Shown here piece after piece: positions 42,797 to 52,512 of a stretch of DNA of 64,000 nucleotides. The position numbers and the translations under genes were made by a program. Source of the DNA: JALYYC01 sp039922495 (GTDB taxonomy: Bacteria > Chloroflexota > Dormibacteria > CF-121); the NCBI GenBank assembly GCA_039922495.1, contig JBDTEO010000020.1:1-64000 (forward strand). Direction: 5' to 3'. Below the pieces are notes generated by a model. The model ran no database searches. It had not been told where the DNA came from and saw only the letters and a program-made list of their open reading frames with translations. Numbering within the stretch: position 1 is the first letter of the stretch; every line of letters starts with the position of its first letter.

Positions 42797-42869
42797 TGGG
42801 CGGTGAGGGACTCGAACCCCCGACATTCTGCGTGTAAAGCAGACGCTCTACCAGCTGAGCTAACCGCCC
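42797..42869 (-). tRNA. tRNA-Val (TAC)
   Basis: 73 nt with discriminator A. Acceptor GGGCGGT/ACCGCCC, D arm GCTC-AGCTGGTAG-AGC, anticodon arm TCTGC-TTTACAC-GCAGA, T arm with GGTTCGAGTCC. CCA is not encoded. Confidence 0.95.
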
Positions 42870-42881
42870 GGGCGGGCTCAA

Positions 42882-43532
42882 TTATGCAACGCGGGCGGCG
42901 GGCCGGCCGATGCGCGCAAGGTGCCACGTCAGGCGGGTGATCACGGCTTCCTCCACCGCCGCCATTGGCGGGGCATGGCCGAGTTGGCGTTCCATCGAGG
43001 TCACACCCTTGTCCGGGATGCCGCAGGGCAGGATGTGGGTGAAGAGCTCGAGATCGGTCGTCACGTTCAGGGCAAACCCGTGGGTCGTGATCCCCCTCGC
43101 GAGTTTCACGCCGATCGCGGCGATCTTCTCATCGCCGATCCAGACCCCGGTGTATTGCTCCATGCGGCCGGCGCTGATCCGGAATTGCGCCAGCACCTCG
43201 ATCAGGGTCTCCTCGAGGGCGCGGAGGTAGGCGCCGACGTCAGGATTGGCGCCCAGATCGAGGATGGGGTAGCCAACCAGTTGGCCCGGCCCGTGATAGG
43301 TCACATCACCGCCGCGATCGACCTCGAGGCAGGTGATGCCCCGCTCCGTGAGTTCGGCCTCCGTCAGGTAGACATGGTCGCGGGTCCCGCGGCGCCCGAT
43401 CGTATAGGTGTGTGGATGCTGAAGCAGCACGAGGGTGTCCGGGATGCGGCCGGCGGCACGATCCTCCGCCAGGCGGTTCTGCAACTGCCAGGCCTCCTCG
43501 TAGGGGACCAGGCCGAGCCGGCGGAGGTCCAT
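42882..43532 (-). CDS. lipB: Octanoyltransferase LipB
   Basis: 216 residues. LLQHPHTYTIGRRG, RGGDVTYHGPGQLVGYPILD, catalytic Lys in IAAIGVKLARGITTHGFAL and catalytic Cys in ILPCGIPDKGVTSM. It moves octanoate from acyl carrier protein onto lipoyl domains. It follows lipA by 5 nt. Confidence 0.96.
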   Translation of the reverse strand: MDLRRLGLVPYEEAWQLQNRLAEDRAAGRIPDTLVLLQHPHTYTIGRRGTRDHVYLTEAELTERGITCLEVDRGGDVTYHGPGQLVGYPILDLGANPDVGAYLRALEETLIEVLAQFRISAGRMEQYTGVWIGDEKIAAIGVKLARGITTHGFALNVTTDLELFTHILPCGIPDKGVTSMERQLGHAPPMAAVEEAVITRLTWHLARIGRPAARVA

Positions 43533-43537
43533 CAGGC

Positions 43538-44464
43538 TCAGCCCGCCGCCGCCCGCTCCGGCACCTGGCTCGCGGCGTGGTACGAGCTGCGGACCAGGGG
43601 ACCCGATTCGACGTGGCGGAAGCCAAGGGAGAGCGCCTCCACTTTGAGCTGGGCAAATTCTTCCGGCGTGACGTAGCGGACCAGGGGCAGGTGATTCGCC
43701 GTCGGGCGGAGATACTGGCCGACGGTCAGGATCTCAACGTCATGGGCACGCAGGTCGCGGAAGACCTGCACGACCTCGGCCAGATCCTCGCCCAGGCCGA
43801 GCATGATGCCCGACTTCGAGTAGACGGTCGCGTCCATCCGCTTGGCGCTGGCCAGCAGTTCCAGGGATCGCGGATAGCGACCCTTGGGCCGCACCTGCGG
43901 ATAGAGCCGGGGCACGGTCTCGATGTTGTGGTTGAGGATGTCGGGCCGGGCCCGCAAGACGGTGCCGAGCGCCGCCTCATCGCCCATGAAGTCGGGGATC
44001 AGCACCTCGATGCCGCAGTTGGGCAGCCGCTTGCGGATCTGCCGGATGGTGCCGGCGAAGATCGCCGCCCCGCCGTCCTCCAGCTCGTCGCGGTTGACCG
44101 ACGTAATTACGGCGTGCTTCAGGCCCATCCGCTCGACCGCCTCGGCGACGCGAAGCGGTTCTCCCAGGTCGAGGGTCCCCGGCCGCCCCGTCTTGACGGC
44201 GCAGAAGCCACAGGCCCGTGTGCAGGTGTCGCCCAGGATCATGAAGGTCGCGGTCCGCGCCTCCCAGCACTCGCCGATGTTGGGACAGCGGGCCTCCTCG
44301 CAAACGGTGTGCAACTCGAGTCCGCGCATGATGCCCTTGAGCTCGTTGTAGTGCGTGCCGCCAGGGAGGCGGACTCGCAGCCAGTCGGGGCGGTGGGTAT
44401 CGATCGGTACGCTCGCGTTGCGCTTCGAGCGGCCGTAGAACTTCAGCGGGGCAACGTCGGCCAT
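43538..44464 (-). CDS. lipA: Lipoyl synthase LipA
   Basis: 308 residues. Auxiliary cluster Cys in CEEARCPNIGECW and radical SAM cluster in CTRACGFCAV, with GEPLRVAEAVERMGLKHAVI and a conserved C-terminal Arg-Ser (LVRSSYHA). It inserts two sulfurs into octanoyl groups on the E2 subunit encoded 1 kb away at 45380. ATG 44464 fits the family N-terminus. Confidence 0.96.
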   Translation of the reverse strand: MADVAPLKFYGRSKRNASVPIDTHRPDWLRVRLPGGTHYNELKGIMRGLELHTVCEEARCPNIGECWEARTATFMILGDTCTRACGFCAVKTGRPGTLDLGEPLRVAEAVERMGLKHAVITSVNRDELEDGGAAIFAGTIRQIRKRLPNCGIEVLIPDFMGDEAALGTVLRARPDILNHNIETVPRLYPQVRPKGRYPRSLELLASAKRMDATVYSKSGIMLGLGEDLAEVVQVFRDLRAHDVEILTVGQYLRPTANHLPLVRYVTPEEFAQLKVEALSLGFRHVESGPLVRSSYHAASQVPERAAAG

Positions 44465-44498
44465 CGCCTTAAGTATCTCGTAAAGTAGAAATTGCCGC

Positions 44499-44921
44499 GT
44501 GAAACCACGGATCACCGTCATCACGCTGGGCGTGGACGACCTGGATAGGGCGCTGGCCTTTTACCGTGATGGCCTTGGCCTCCCCACCCAGGGAATCTTC
44601 GGCACCGAGTTCGAGCACGGCGCGGTGGCCTTCTTCGATCTTCAGCCCGGTCTGAAGCTCGCCATCTGGCCGCGCGAGAGCATGGCGCACGACACCGGGC
44701 TGGCCAGGCCCGACCGCAGTGCCACCGGGTTGACGATTGGCCACAATGTCGGCGGCAAAGACGACGTCGACGCCGTTATGGCGCAGGCAAAGAGAGCTGG
44801 CGCGAAGATCGTGAAGCCGGCCCAAACCACATTCTGGGGCGGATACGCCGGCTACTTCCAGGATCCCGACGGGCACCTCTGGGAGGTGGTCTGGAATCCG
44901 GAGTTCGACCTGTCCGATTAG
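44499..44921 (+). CDS. VOC family protein
   Basis: 140 residues, two VOC half-motifs: VITLGVDDLDRALAFYRDGL at the N-terminus and GYAGYFQDPDGHLWEVVWNP at the C-terminus. It is complete, unlike the VOC remnant at 5605. Metal ligands of a glyoxalase are only partly visible (His in FEHGAV, Glu in LWEVVW). Substrate unknown. GTG start, divergent from lipA with a 34-nt gap. Confidence 0.85.
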   Translation: MKPRITVITLGVDDLDRALAFYRDGLGLPTQGIFGTEFEHGAVAFFDLQPGLKLAIWPRESMAHDTGLARPDRSATGLTIGHNVGGKDDVDAVMAQAKRAGAKIVKPAQTTFWGGYAGYFQDPDGHLWEVVWNPEFDLSD

Positions 44922-44983
44922 TCTCGTCCCGATCACCTGTCCAATCACGTGACGCCGCAGGATTAACGGACAGGAGACAGGAC

Positions 44984-45363
44984 ATGGAAGCAAAGAACCT
45001 CGACATCTACGTGCGCTCTGGGTCGACGGAAAGCTCTATTTCGTGAGTGGGCCTGGGACACGCAAGAGCAAAAACCTGGCCAAGAACCCGAACTGCGTCG
45101 TCTCCGTGTCGCTGAGCGACATCGACCTGACCGTCGAAGGCACGGCAGCCAAAGTGACCGACGCGAAGACGCTGCAGCGGCTTGCGGAGCGTTATACCGC
45201 CCAGGGATGGCCGGCGCGAGTGGCTGATGGCGCCTTTACCGCCGAGTACAGCGCCCCGAGCGCAGGACCTCCACCCTGGGACCTCTATGTGGTAACCGCA
45301 AAAACAGCGTACGGGGTGTCGACTGCGGAGCCGTTTGGGGCGACCCGCTGGCGCTTTGCCTAG
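44984..45363 (+). pseudogene. Pyridoxamine-5'-phosphate-oxidase-like protein with internal deletion and frameshift
   Basis: ATG 44984 with a good AGGAG site begins MEAKNLDIY, the start of a known PPOX-like family. The text then jumps to ALWVDGKLYFVSGPGTRKSK, normally about 50 residues later, and in a different frame; the ATG frame stops at about 45046. The downstream part is intact to the end (NCVVSVSLSDIDLTVEGTAA, FGATRWRF). A deletion of the flavin-binding N-terminal strands is the best explanation. A GTG at 45043 could express only the C-terminal piece. Confidence 0.7.
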
Positions 45364-45379
45364 GACGTGCGGGAGTTCG

Positions 45380-46648
45380 TCAATACAGCGGGATCTGCTC
45401 GGAGAATCCCTCGAGCCAGTGGCGCACGCCCTGGAGGAAGCGGGCTGCGGAAACGCCGTCCAGGACCCGATGATCGAAGCTAAGGCATAGATTCATCATC
45501 GAGCGGACCGCGATGGCATCCCCCTCAATTACCACCGGCCGCTTCACGATCGCGTCCATGGCCAGGATGCCGGCCTGCGGCGGGGCGATGATCGAGTAGG
45601 AGAGGATCGTTCCGAAGGTTCCCGGGTTGTTGACGGTGAAGGTGGCGCCCTGGACGTCATCCAGGGTGAGCTTCCCAGCCCGCGCCCGGCGGGCGAGATC
45701 GTCCGTCGCCTTCGCCAGCCCCGAGATCGACAGGCGGTCGGCACCCCGGATCACGGGGACGATCAGGCCATCATCGACGGAGACTGCCACGCCGATGTTG
45801 ATCTCCGGGTGCTGAACGACGCCGGCGTCGCTCCAACTGGCGTTCAGGATGGGCACCGCCTTGAGCCCTTCCACCACGGCCTTGATCATGATCGGGACAT
45901 AGGTGAGATCGATGCCCTCGCGCTCTTTGAAGGTCGCCCGGGCCTGCTGCCGGAAACGGACGACCTTCGTCATGTCGACCTCGGCCACGGTCCAGGCATG
46001 GGGAATCGTTTGCTTGCTCTTCACCATGTTGGTGGCGATCGCTCGCCGCATTGGACTCAGGGGGATGGCCTGACCCGGGGCTAGCGCTGGGCCCGAGGGC
46101 GCCTTCCTCCCCTCCCCTGCCCCACCGTCCGCGCGCTCGGGCTGGCTTCGCGTTGCGACGTACTCCTCGACATCCTTCTTCGAGATCCGGCCGCCGATCC
46201 CGGAGCCGGTGATCCGCTCCATCTCCGCCTCGGAGATCCGATGCTCGTCGACCAGAGCTCGGACTGCCGGCGAGAGCCGAGCCCTCCCCTCCTGCGACGA
46301 CCCGCCGTTGGACGGGGCCGCGGGTGTCGGGGCTGCGGCGGGGCCGGCCGCAGGCGTCGGGCTCGCGGCGGGGGCGGTTGGAGCCACCGAGGCGGCGGTG
46401 CTCGACGCGGAAGCCGCCTCCTCGATGACGGCGATCTCGGTGCCGACCGTGACCGTCGCTCCCTCGGGGACCTTGATCTCCCGGAGCACGCCCGTCAGCG
46501 GGGCCGGCACCTCGGCGTTGACCTTGTCGGTGATGACCTCGACCAGAGCCTCGTACTTCTTGACCTGGTCACCGGGCTTCTTCAGCCACTTGGCGATGGT
46601 CCCCTCGGTGATCGACTCACCCAGCTGGGGCATTTTGACCGACGCCAT
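45380..46648 (-). CDS. 2-oxoacid dehydrogenase E2, dihydrolipoyl acyltransferase
   Basis: 422 residues. One lipoyl domain with Lys42 (VEVITDKVNAEVP), an Ala/Pro linker, a peripheral-subunit-binding domain (RLSPAVRALVDEHRI, GSGIGGRISKKDVEEYV) and the catalytic domain with SFDHRVLDG. Substrate may be pyruvate or branched-chain oxoacids; the separate E1 alpha and beta genes upstream fit either. Last gene of the E3-E1a-E1b-E2 cluster; the ATG at 46648 overlaps the E1 beta stop. Confidence 0.93.
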   Translation of the reverse strand: MASVKMPQLGESITEGTIAKWLKKPGDQVKKYEALVEVITDKVNAEVPAPLTGVLREIKVPEGATVTVGTEIAVIEEAASASSTAASVAPTAPAASPTPAAGPAAAPTPAAPSNGGSSQEGRARLSPAVRALVDEHRISEAEMERITGSGIGGRISKKDVEEYVATRSQPERADGGAGEGRKAPSGPALAPGQAIPLSPMRRAIATNMVKSKQTIPHAWTVAEVDMTKVVRFRQQARATFKEREGIDLTYVPIMIKAVVEGLKAVPILNASWSDAGVVQHPEINIGVAVSVDDGLIVPVIRGADRLSISGLAKATDDLARRARAGKLTLDDVQGATFTVNNPGTFGTILSYSIIAPPQAGILAMDAIVKRPVVIEGDAIAVRSMMNLCLSFDHRVLDGVSAARFLQGVRHWLEGFSEQIPLY

Positions 46649-47631
46649 CAGAGCTTGGCCAGTTCCCTGGCCTTCGCCAGGATCTTCTCCACGTTGGGCA
46701 TGAAGGCCTCTTCGAGCGCGTGGTTGAAGGGCATCGCGGGAACGTCCGGAGCCGTCAGGCGCATGACCGGCGCATCGAGCGCGTCAAATGCGTTCTCCAT
46801 GATGATCGCGATCACCTCGCCCGCGATGCCGCCGAAGCGGTTGTCCTCGTGGACGACCAGGACTTTGCCGGTCTTCCTCGCGGTCGCGATCACCGCCTGC
46901 TCGTCCATCGGCTTGATGGTGCGCAGGTCGAGCACCTCCGCTGAGACGCCTTCCTTTTCCAATTTCGTCGCCACCTCGAGGCAATGGTTCAGCATCAGGC
47001 CATACGCGATCAGGCTGAGATCGGTTCCCTCGCGTTTCACCTCGGCCTTCCCGATTGGCACGATGCTATCGCCATCCGGCACCTCGCCCCGGACCAGCCG
47101 GTAGGTCCGCTTGTGCTCCAGGTAGAGGACGGGATCGGGATCCCGCACGGCTGCCTTCAGGAGGCCTTTCGCATCGGCCGGCGTGCTGGGAATGACGACC
47201 TTCAATCCGGGGATATGGCCAAACGTCGCTTCGATGCTCTGCGAGTGGTAGAGCGCGCCGTGGACGCCGCCACCCCATGGCGCCCTGATCACCATCGGCA
47301 GGTTGAAATCCCCGGCGGTCCGGTAGCAGAAGCGGGCCGCCTCCTCGATGATCTGGTTCATCGCCGGCGCGATGAAGTCGGCGAACTGGATCTCGGCGAT
47401 CGGCCGCATGCCGTTCACCGCGGCCCCGATTGCCACGCCGACGATGCAGGACTCGGCGAGCGGCGAGTCGATCACCCGATCCTGGCCATATTTCTTGAAC
47501 AGGCCGTCGGTCGCGAGGAAGACGCCGCCCCGGTTGCCCACATCCTCCCCGATGATGAAGACCGACGGGTCGCGCTCCATCTCTTCGTCCATCGCTTCAC
47601 GGATGGCCTCGATGACGGTCTTGCTCGCCAT
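46648..47631 (-). CDS. 2-oxoacid dehydrogenase E1 beta subunit
   Basis: 327 residues. IIGEDVGNRGGVFLATDGL, RVIDSPLAESCIVGVAIGAA, RAPWGGGVHGALYHSQSIEA, EVLDLRTIKPMD and VVHEDNRFGGIAGEVIAII are standard transketolase-like beta motifs. Pairs with E1 alpha; start and stop share a 1-nt overlap with neighbours. Confidence 0.95.
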   Translation of the reverse strand: MASKTVIEAIREAMDEEMERDPSVFIIGEDVGNRGGVFLATDGLFKKYGQDRVIDSPLAESCIVGVAIGAAVNGMRPIAEIQFADFIAPAMNQIIEEAARFCYRTAGDFNLPMVIRAPWGGGVHGALYHSQSIEATFGHIPGLKVVIPSTPADAKGLLKAAVRDPDPVLYLEHKRTYRLVRGEVPDGDSIVPIGKAEVKREGTDLSLIAYGLMLNHCLEVATKLEKEGVSAEVLDLRTIKPMDEQAVIATARKTGKVLVVHEDNRFGGIAGEVIAIIMENAFDALDAPVMRLTAPDVPAMPFNHALEEAFMPNVEKILAKARELAKL

Positions 47632-48668
47632 CAGCCCGTCACCTCCTTCTTGTACACGAACTTCAGGAGCTCGTCGGCCGTCGGATCAGGCGCCTGCTCG
47701 GCGTACTCCGTCGCCTCATCGACCTGCTGGTCAACCCGTTCGGTGATAACTTGCTCGACCTGGTCCGTGACAACACCGGCACCGCGCAGGTACCTGGCGA
47801 ATGCCCGGATCGGGTCCTTCGCTTTCCACAGCGCCACCTCATCCGCCGAACGATAACGCTTGTCGTCGTCATCGCTCGAATGGGCGGTCATCCGGTAAGT
47901 CTTGGCCTCAATCAAGGTCGGGCCCTCGCCGCGCCGTGCCCGTGCGACCGCCTCATGCGCGACTTCGTAACAGGCCAGCACGTCGTTGCCGTCGACGACC
48001 ACCCCCGGAAAGCCATAGCCCGCGGCGCGGTCCGCCACGTTTTCGATGGCCATCTGGTGCGTCTGCGGAACCGAGATCGCATAGCCGTTGTTTTCGCAAA
48101 CGAACAGCACCGCCAGCTTGTGGATGCCGGCAAAGTTCATCGCCTCGTGGGCATCGCCCTGGCTAGCGGCTCCCTCGCCGAAGAAGGTGGCCGTCACCGT
48201 ATCCTCCTTGCGTTGCCTGGAGGCAAGCGCCACGCCGGCCGCGTGCAGCAACTGGGTGGCGACTGGGCTCCCGCCAGTGACGATATGGAGGCGTTTGCTC
48301 CCGTAGTGGCCGGGCATCTGGCGCCCGCCGCTGTTGGGATCTTCGCGCCGGGCGAAGAAGGACAGCATCTGGTCGCGGGCCGTCATGCCGAACCAGAGGA
48401 CGACGCCGGCGTCACGGTAATAGGGGGCGACCCAGTCGTGGCCGGGCTTTAGCGCCGCGGCGATCCCGACCTGGGCGCCTTCCTGGCCCTGGCACGAGAT
48501 GACAAAGGGCGCCCGCCCCTGGCGGTTGATCAGCCACATGCGCTCGTCCACCGCCCGCGCTAGGCGCATGACCTCGTACATGCGCAGCGCCTGGTCGTCA
48601 CTGAGGCCAAGTGCCCGATGCCGGTCTTTGCCGCCCTTCGCCTGAACCGGTTGTGTGCTGGTGGCCAT
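47631..48668 (-). CDS. 2-oxoacid dehydrogenase E1 alpha subunit
   Basis: 345 residues. Thiamine diphosphate site with FGEGAASQGDAHEAMNFAGI and CENNGYAISVPQ, phosphorylation-loop-like TYRMTAHSSDDDDKRYRS and the early SCQGQEGAQVGIAAALK. This fits branched-chain or pyruvate E1 alpha of the two-subunit type. It begins 3 nt after the lpdA stop. Confidence 0.95.
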   Translation of the reverse strand: MATSTQPVQAKGGKDRHRALGLSDDQALRMYEVMRLARAVDERMWLINRQGRAPFVISCQGQEGAQVGIAAALKPGHDWVAPYYRDAGVVLWFGMTARDQMLSFFARREDPNSGGRQMPGHYGSKRLHIVTGGSPVATQLLHAAGVALASRQRKEDTVTATFFGEGAASQGDAHEAMNFAGIHKLAVLFVCENNGYAISVPQTHQMAIENVADRAAGYGFPGVVVDGNDVLACYEVAHEAVARARRGEGPTLIEAKTYRMTAHSSDDDDKRYRSADEVALWKAKDPIRAFARYLRGAGVVTDQVEQVITERVDQQVDEATEYAEQAPDPTADELLKFVYKKEVTG

Positions 48669-48671
48669 GCC

Positions 48672-50066
48672 CTAGATGTGGATCGCCATGCCGTCCACGG
48701 CGAGCGCGGCCTCCTTGAGCGATTCGGACACGGTCGGGTGGGGATGAATGCTTGCTCCGATCTCCCACGGCGTTGACTCCAGTAGCTTCGCCAGGGCGGT
48801 TTCGGAGATCAGCTCGGTCGCCGAGGGCCCGATGATGAAGACCCCAACCAGATCGCCGGAGTCGGCATCACTGATGAGTTTCACGAACCCTTCCGTCTCG
48901 CCCAGGATCACGGATTTGGCATTGCCGGCCAGTGGGAATTTCCCGACCTTGACCTTCATACCCTTTTCTTGCGCCTGCTTCTCGGACAGGCCGAGGCTCG
49001 CGACCTGGGGGTAGCTGTAGGTGGCTCGCGGGACGCGGTTGTAATCCAGCGGTTTTGGATTCTTGCCGGCGATCTGCTCCATGACGTGCTCACCTTCGTA
49101 ATAGGCGACGTGCGCGAGCAGAAAGTTGCCGATCACGTCCCCGGCCGCGTAGATGTTCGGATGACTCGTCTGGTAGTGCTCATCCGTTTTGATGTAGCCC
49201 TTGTCCATCTTGATGTCGAGCTTCTCGAGCCCGAAATCTTTGACCAGGCCCTCGCGGCCGACGGCGACGAGCAATCGCTCGCCCTGGATCGACTGTGACT
49301 GGTCCCCCACCTTGACCGAGACCGTCATGGATCCGCCGGACCGCTTGAGGGTTTCCGGTTGGACCTGCGCCCCCGTGAGCACCTTGATCCCTCGCTTGGT
49401 CAGGACCTTGGCCAGTTGCTGCCCGACATCGGCATCCTCGAGTGGCAGGAGCGTCGGAAGGAACTCAATCAACGTGACCTCCGCGCCGTAGCCGTTGTAG
49501 ACGCAGGCAAATTCGGTCCCGACGGCGCCGGCGCCGACGATCACGATCGACTTGGGCATCTTGTCCAGGTTCACCGCATGGTCGCTGTTGATCACCCGAT
49601 CGCCGTCCATCTCGAGGCCCGGCAACGACTTCGGTCGCGACCCGGTCGCCACCAACAGGTTCTTCGCGGTGACCGTCTCGCCGCTCTCTTTCACGACAAC
49701 TTTGCCGGCAGACTCGATGACCCCATGGCCTTTGAAGACCGTGATCCTGTTCTTCTTCATCAGAAACTCGACGCCACGCCACAGCTGGGTGACCACGGCC
49801 TCCTTCCGCTTCAGGACGGTAGGCCAGTCGATCTGCAGGTTATCCGCTTTGAGGCCTAGCGATCCCATGGTGTGGATCTGGTGGGCAAGCTCCGACGAGT
49901 GGAGGAAGGACTTGGTGGGGATGCATCCGCGATGGAGGCAGGTCCCCCCGAGCTTTTCCTGCTCGATGACGGCAACCTTGAGGCCGAGTTGGGCTCCGCG
50001 AATAGCGCCGACGTACCCGGCGGAGCCACCGCCGATGACGGCTACGTCGAATGCCTCATCGGCCAT
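48672..50066 (-). CDS. lpdA: Dihydrolipoyl dehydrogenase (E3)
   Basis: 464 residues. FAD site VAVIGGGSAGYVGAIRGAQL, redox pair Cys43/Cys48 (GGTCLHRGCIPTKS), NAD site IVIVGAGAVGTEFACVYNGY, and the true lipoamide dehydrogenase end IHPHPTVSESLKEAAL. This His-Glu end is what the two flavoproteins at 12998 and 23384 lack. First gene of the dehydrogenase cluster. Confidence 0.95.
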   Translation of the reverse strand: MADEAFDVAVIGGGSAGYVGAIRGAQLGLKVAVIEQEKLGGTCLHRGCIPTKSFLHSSELAHQIHTMGSLGLKADNLQIDWPTVLKRKEAVVTQLWRGVEFLMKKNRITVFKGHGVIESAGKVVVKESGETVTAKNLLVATGSRPKSLPGLEMDGDRVINSDHAVNLDKMPKSIVIVGAGAVGTEFACVYNGYGAEVTLIEFLPTLLPLEDADVGQQLAKVLTKRGIKVLTGAQVQPETLKRSGGSMTVSVKVGDQSQSIQGERLLVAVGREGLVKDFGLEKLDIKMDKGYIKTDEHYQTSHPNIYAAGDVIGNFLLAHVAYYEGEHVMEQIAGKNPKPLDYNRVPRATYSYPQVASLGLSEKQAQEKGMKVKVGKFPLAGNAKSVILGETEGFVKLISDADSGDLVGVFIIGPSATELISETALAKLLESTPWEIGASIHPHPTVSESLKEAALAVDGMAIHI

Positions 50067-50122
50067 ACAAGACCTGATTGTAGCGACCACGGATCACGCC
50101 GCCGCCGCCCCGGGTGGCCCGC

Positions 50123-51331
50123 CTAACTCTCGACGAGCGCCAGCGCGGCCGAGAGCTGCGTGTCCTGTGCGAACGTGTTCGCGCTTTGATCGACGGCGTA
50201 CTCGTCGGTCGGTTTCGCCAGGGTGACCGTCCGATCAGGCGTAATCCCCGTCTTGTCGATCGAATGACGATTAGGCGTCAGCCAGTGGGCGATCGTCAGG
50301 TGCAGGTCCCCATCCCGCAGCGGGAAGTCTTCCTGGACCGAGCCTTTGCCAAACGACTTGACGCCAAGCAGCGTTGCCCTCGAGTGGTCCTTGATGGCCC
50401 CGGCGGTGATCTCTGCGGCACTCGCCGAGTTTTCGTTCACCAGGACGACCAGGCGATTGGAAAAGGCGCGTCCGGTCCCAGTCACATTCTTGACCTCTTC
50501 CTTTCCGCCTCGCTGCACGAGGATCGTGCTCACCCCGCTCTTGACGAACTCGCTGATGACGTCGTTGGCGGAGTCGACGAAGCCGCCGGGGTTGTCGCGC
50601 AGATCGAGCACGACGAGATTGACCGAGCCCTTGAGGTTGTCTTTGAGCGCCTGGTCGAACTCGCTGGACGTCCGATCCCCGAACTCGAAGATCCGAACAT
50701 AAAGAACCCGGTTGTCGAAGACATGGGTGGCGACACTGGGGACCGTGATGATCTCGCGCACGAGATCAATTTCGAGCGTTTGACCAGCTCGATCCAGCTT
50801 GAGCTTGACGTGCGTCCCCGCCTTCCCGCGGATGTGGTTGACGGCATCGTCGGCGGTCCATCCCTTCGTGCTCTGCCCGTCCACGGCCAGGATGGCGTCG
50901 CCGACCTTCAAGCCGGCCCGCTCGGACGGCGTGCCAGGCATGACGCTCGCGATCTGGATCTGGTCTCCCTTTTGGAGCACCGAGGCCCCGATGCCAGCGA
51001 AGGTCCCGCTGAGAAAGGTTTGGTTCGATTTGTACTGCTCGGGCGTCAGGTACCTGGAGAATTGATCCCCGAGCGCGCTGACCATGCCGGACGCGGCGCC
51101 TTCGGTCAGCTTGACGCCATCGGGATTCGGATTGATGTAGTGATCGTGGATGGTCGTGAAGATCTCATTGAGTCCCGCGTAGTCGAGGTCGTGCGCCGGC
51201 GGCTGGTAGAACATCGCCGCCTTCACCCACGCCGGCGCGAACCCGCCCCAGTGAAACTGGACCATGTTGCCCAGGTAAAACGCCAGCAGCGCGACGACGA
51301 CCAGCGTGACGGTATGGCGAGCTCTGGGCAT
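50123..51331 (-). CDS. S41 C-terminal processing protease
   Basis: 402 residues. N-terminal membrane anchor (VTLVVVALLAFYLGNMV), PDZ domain (IASVMPGTPSERAGLKVGDA), and the S41 core with Ser304 (NENSASAAEI) and Lys329 (VKSFGKGSV), spaced 25 apart as usual. It cleaves exported proteins outside the membrane. Located directly downstream of the M23 hydrolase and FtsEX, so cell-wall hydrolases are likely substrates or partners. Confidence 0.93.
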   Translation of the reverse strand: MPRARHTVTLVVVALLAFYLGNMVQFHWGGFAPAWVKAAMFYQPPAHDLDYAGLNEIFTTIHDHYINPNPDGVKLTEGAASGMVSALGDQFSRYLTPEQYKSNQTFLSGTFAGIGASVLQKGDQIQIASVMPGTPSERAGLKVGDAILAVDGQSTKGWTADDAVNHIRGKAGTHVKLKLDRAGQTLEIDLVREIITVPSVATHVFDNRVLYVRIFEFGDRTSSEFDQALKDNLKGSVNLVVLDLRDNPGGFVDSANDVISEFVKSGVSTILVQRGGKEEVKNVTGTGRAFSNRLVVLVNENSASAAEITAGAIKDHSRATLLGVKSFGKGSVQEDFPLRDGDLHLTIAHWLTPNRHSIDKTGITPDRTVTLAKPTDEYAVDQSANTFAQDTQLSAALALVES

Positions 51332-51345
51332 CAGCCGATTATTGC

Positions 51346-52512
51346 TCAGGCAGCCGGGAGGTAGGCCAGCGGATCGACTGGCATCCCCCCGAGATCGATT
51401 TCGAAATGCAAATGCGGCCCGGTCGAGGCCCCGGTGCTGCCCTCGTATCCGATGACCGTGTCCTTCGCGATCTGGGTCCCGTCCGCCACGGCGTAGCCGG
51501 AGAGGTGTCCGTAGAGAGTCGTGAAGCCGCCGGCGTGCACCACGATGACGTAGTGTCCGTAACCACAGAGGCCACCCCACGAGCACCCCATCGTGTAGTT
51601 GTGCACGATGCCCCCGTCCGCAGCATGGACCGTCGTACCGGCATCGTTGGCGATATCGATGCCACTGTGAAAGTGCCGCGTGGCACACGACGGGTCATAG
51701 GGTTCGAATGGATAGGTTGTACAGCCAAAGCCTTGCGTGATGTATCCATCCATCGGCCATTTCCATTTGCCGGAGGACCGGGCGCGGAGGCTTTCTCCGA
51801 GCACCGCCGCGATCTGTGTCTGTAAGGTCTCCCGCTGGGCTTCCATCTCGGCAAGCTGCTGGGCGAATTTCGCTTCGATCACGGCGACTTGCTGTTGGGC
51901 GGCTGCCCGCTGGGCGCGCATCGCCTGCAGCTGGGCCCGTTGATCCTTGATCGCTTTGACGACCTGGGCTTGCTGCGCCCGCTTGGCGTCGAGATCAGCC
52001 TTCAGGCCCTCGATCGCAGCCCGCTCCGCGCGGAGCGCCACGACCTGGCGGCGATCGTCCTGAACGATGTCGTTGAAGAAAAACGCGCGATTCAAGAGAT
52101 CGGTGAAGTTGACGGCGGAGAGCACGAGCTCCAGGCCATTGACCTGCCCGCTTTTGTACATGATGCGCATCCGCTTGCCGAAGTCGGCGATATGTTGGGC
52201 CAGCTCGGCCTGCTTGACCGCGAGATCCCGCTTGGCTTGCTCGACCTGGGCGGCGAGCGCAGCGAGCTTCGAGGTCTCCTGGTCGATCTGGATCGCGACG
52301 GTTTGAAGCTGGGAATCGAGCGCGGCGATCTGCCGCTTGATGGCGTTTTCCTGGTCCAGCAGTTGCTTGAGTTGCGTCTTGGTGGAGATGATTTGCCCGT
52401 TCAGGCCCCGCAGCTGCTGCTGCTTGTCGAACACGCTGTCGGACACCGCCGTGGCCAGGAGGAAGGTCAGGGCCAGGACCACGATGGCCGGTCGAAGCCG
52501 GGTGGCTCTCAC
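51346..52512 (-). CDS. M23 murein endopeptidase with coiled coil (FtsEX-linked, EnvC-like)
   Basis: 388 residues. Signal peptide (IVVLALTFLLATAVS), long coiled coil at about 30-245, LytM/M23 domain with HFHSGID and HLHFEID zinc motifs. Its start overlaps the ftsX stop by 4 nt, which matches FtsEX-activated hydrolases such as EnvC, PcsB and RipC. It likely opens peptidoglycan at division under FtsEX control. Confidence 0.93.
   Translation of the reverse strand: MRATRLRPAIVVLALTFLLATAVSDSVFDKQQQLRGLNGQIISTKTQLKQLLDQENAIKRQIAALDSQLQTVAIQIDQETSKLAALAAQVEQAKRDLAVKQAELAQHIADFGKRMRIMYKSGQVNGLELVLSAVNFTDLLNRAFFFNDIVQDDRRQVVALRAERAAIEGLKADLDAKRAQQAQVVKAIKDQRAQLQAMRAQRAAAQQQVAVIEAKFAQQLAEMEAQRETLQTQIAAVLGESLRARSSGKWKWPMDGYITQGFGCTTYPFEPYDPSCATRHFHSGIDIANDAGTTVHAADGGIVHNYTMGCSWGGLCGYGHYVIVVHAGGFTTLYGHLSGYAVADGTQIAKDTVIGYEGSTGASTGPHLHFEIDLGGMPVDPLAYLPAA

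Noticed and set aside
44984..45363. Fourth selenoprotein in the PPOX-like gene
   Set aside because: The stop in the ATG frame is not at a conserved Cys and the two halves are in different frames, so a deletion explains it better.
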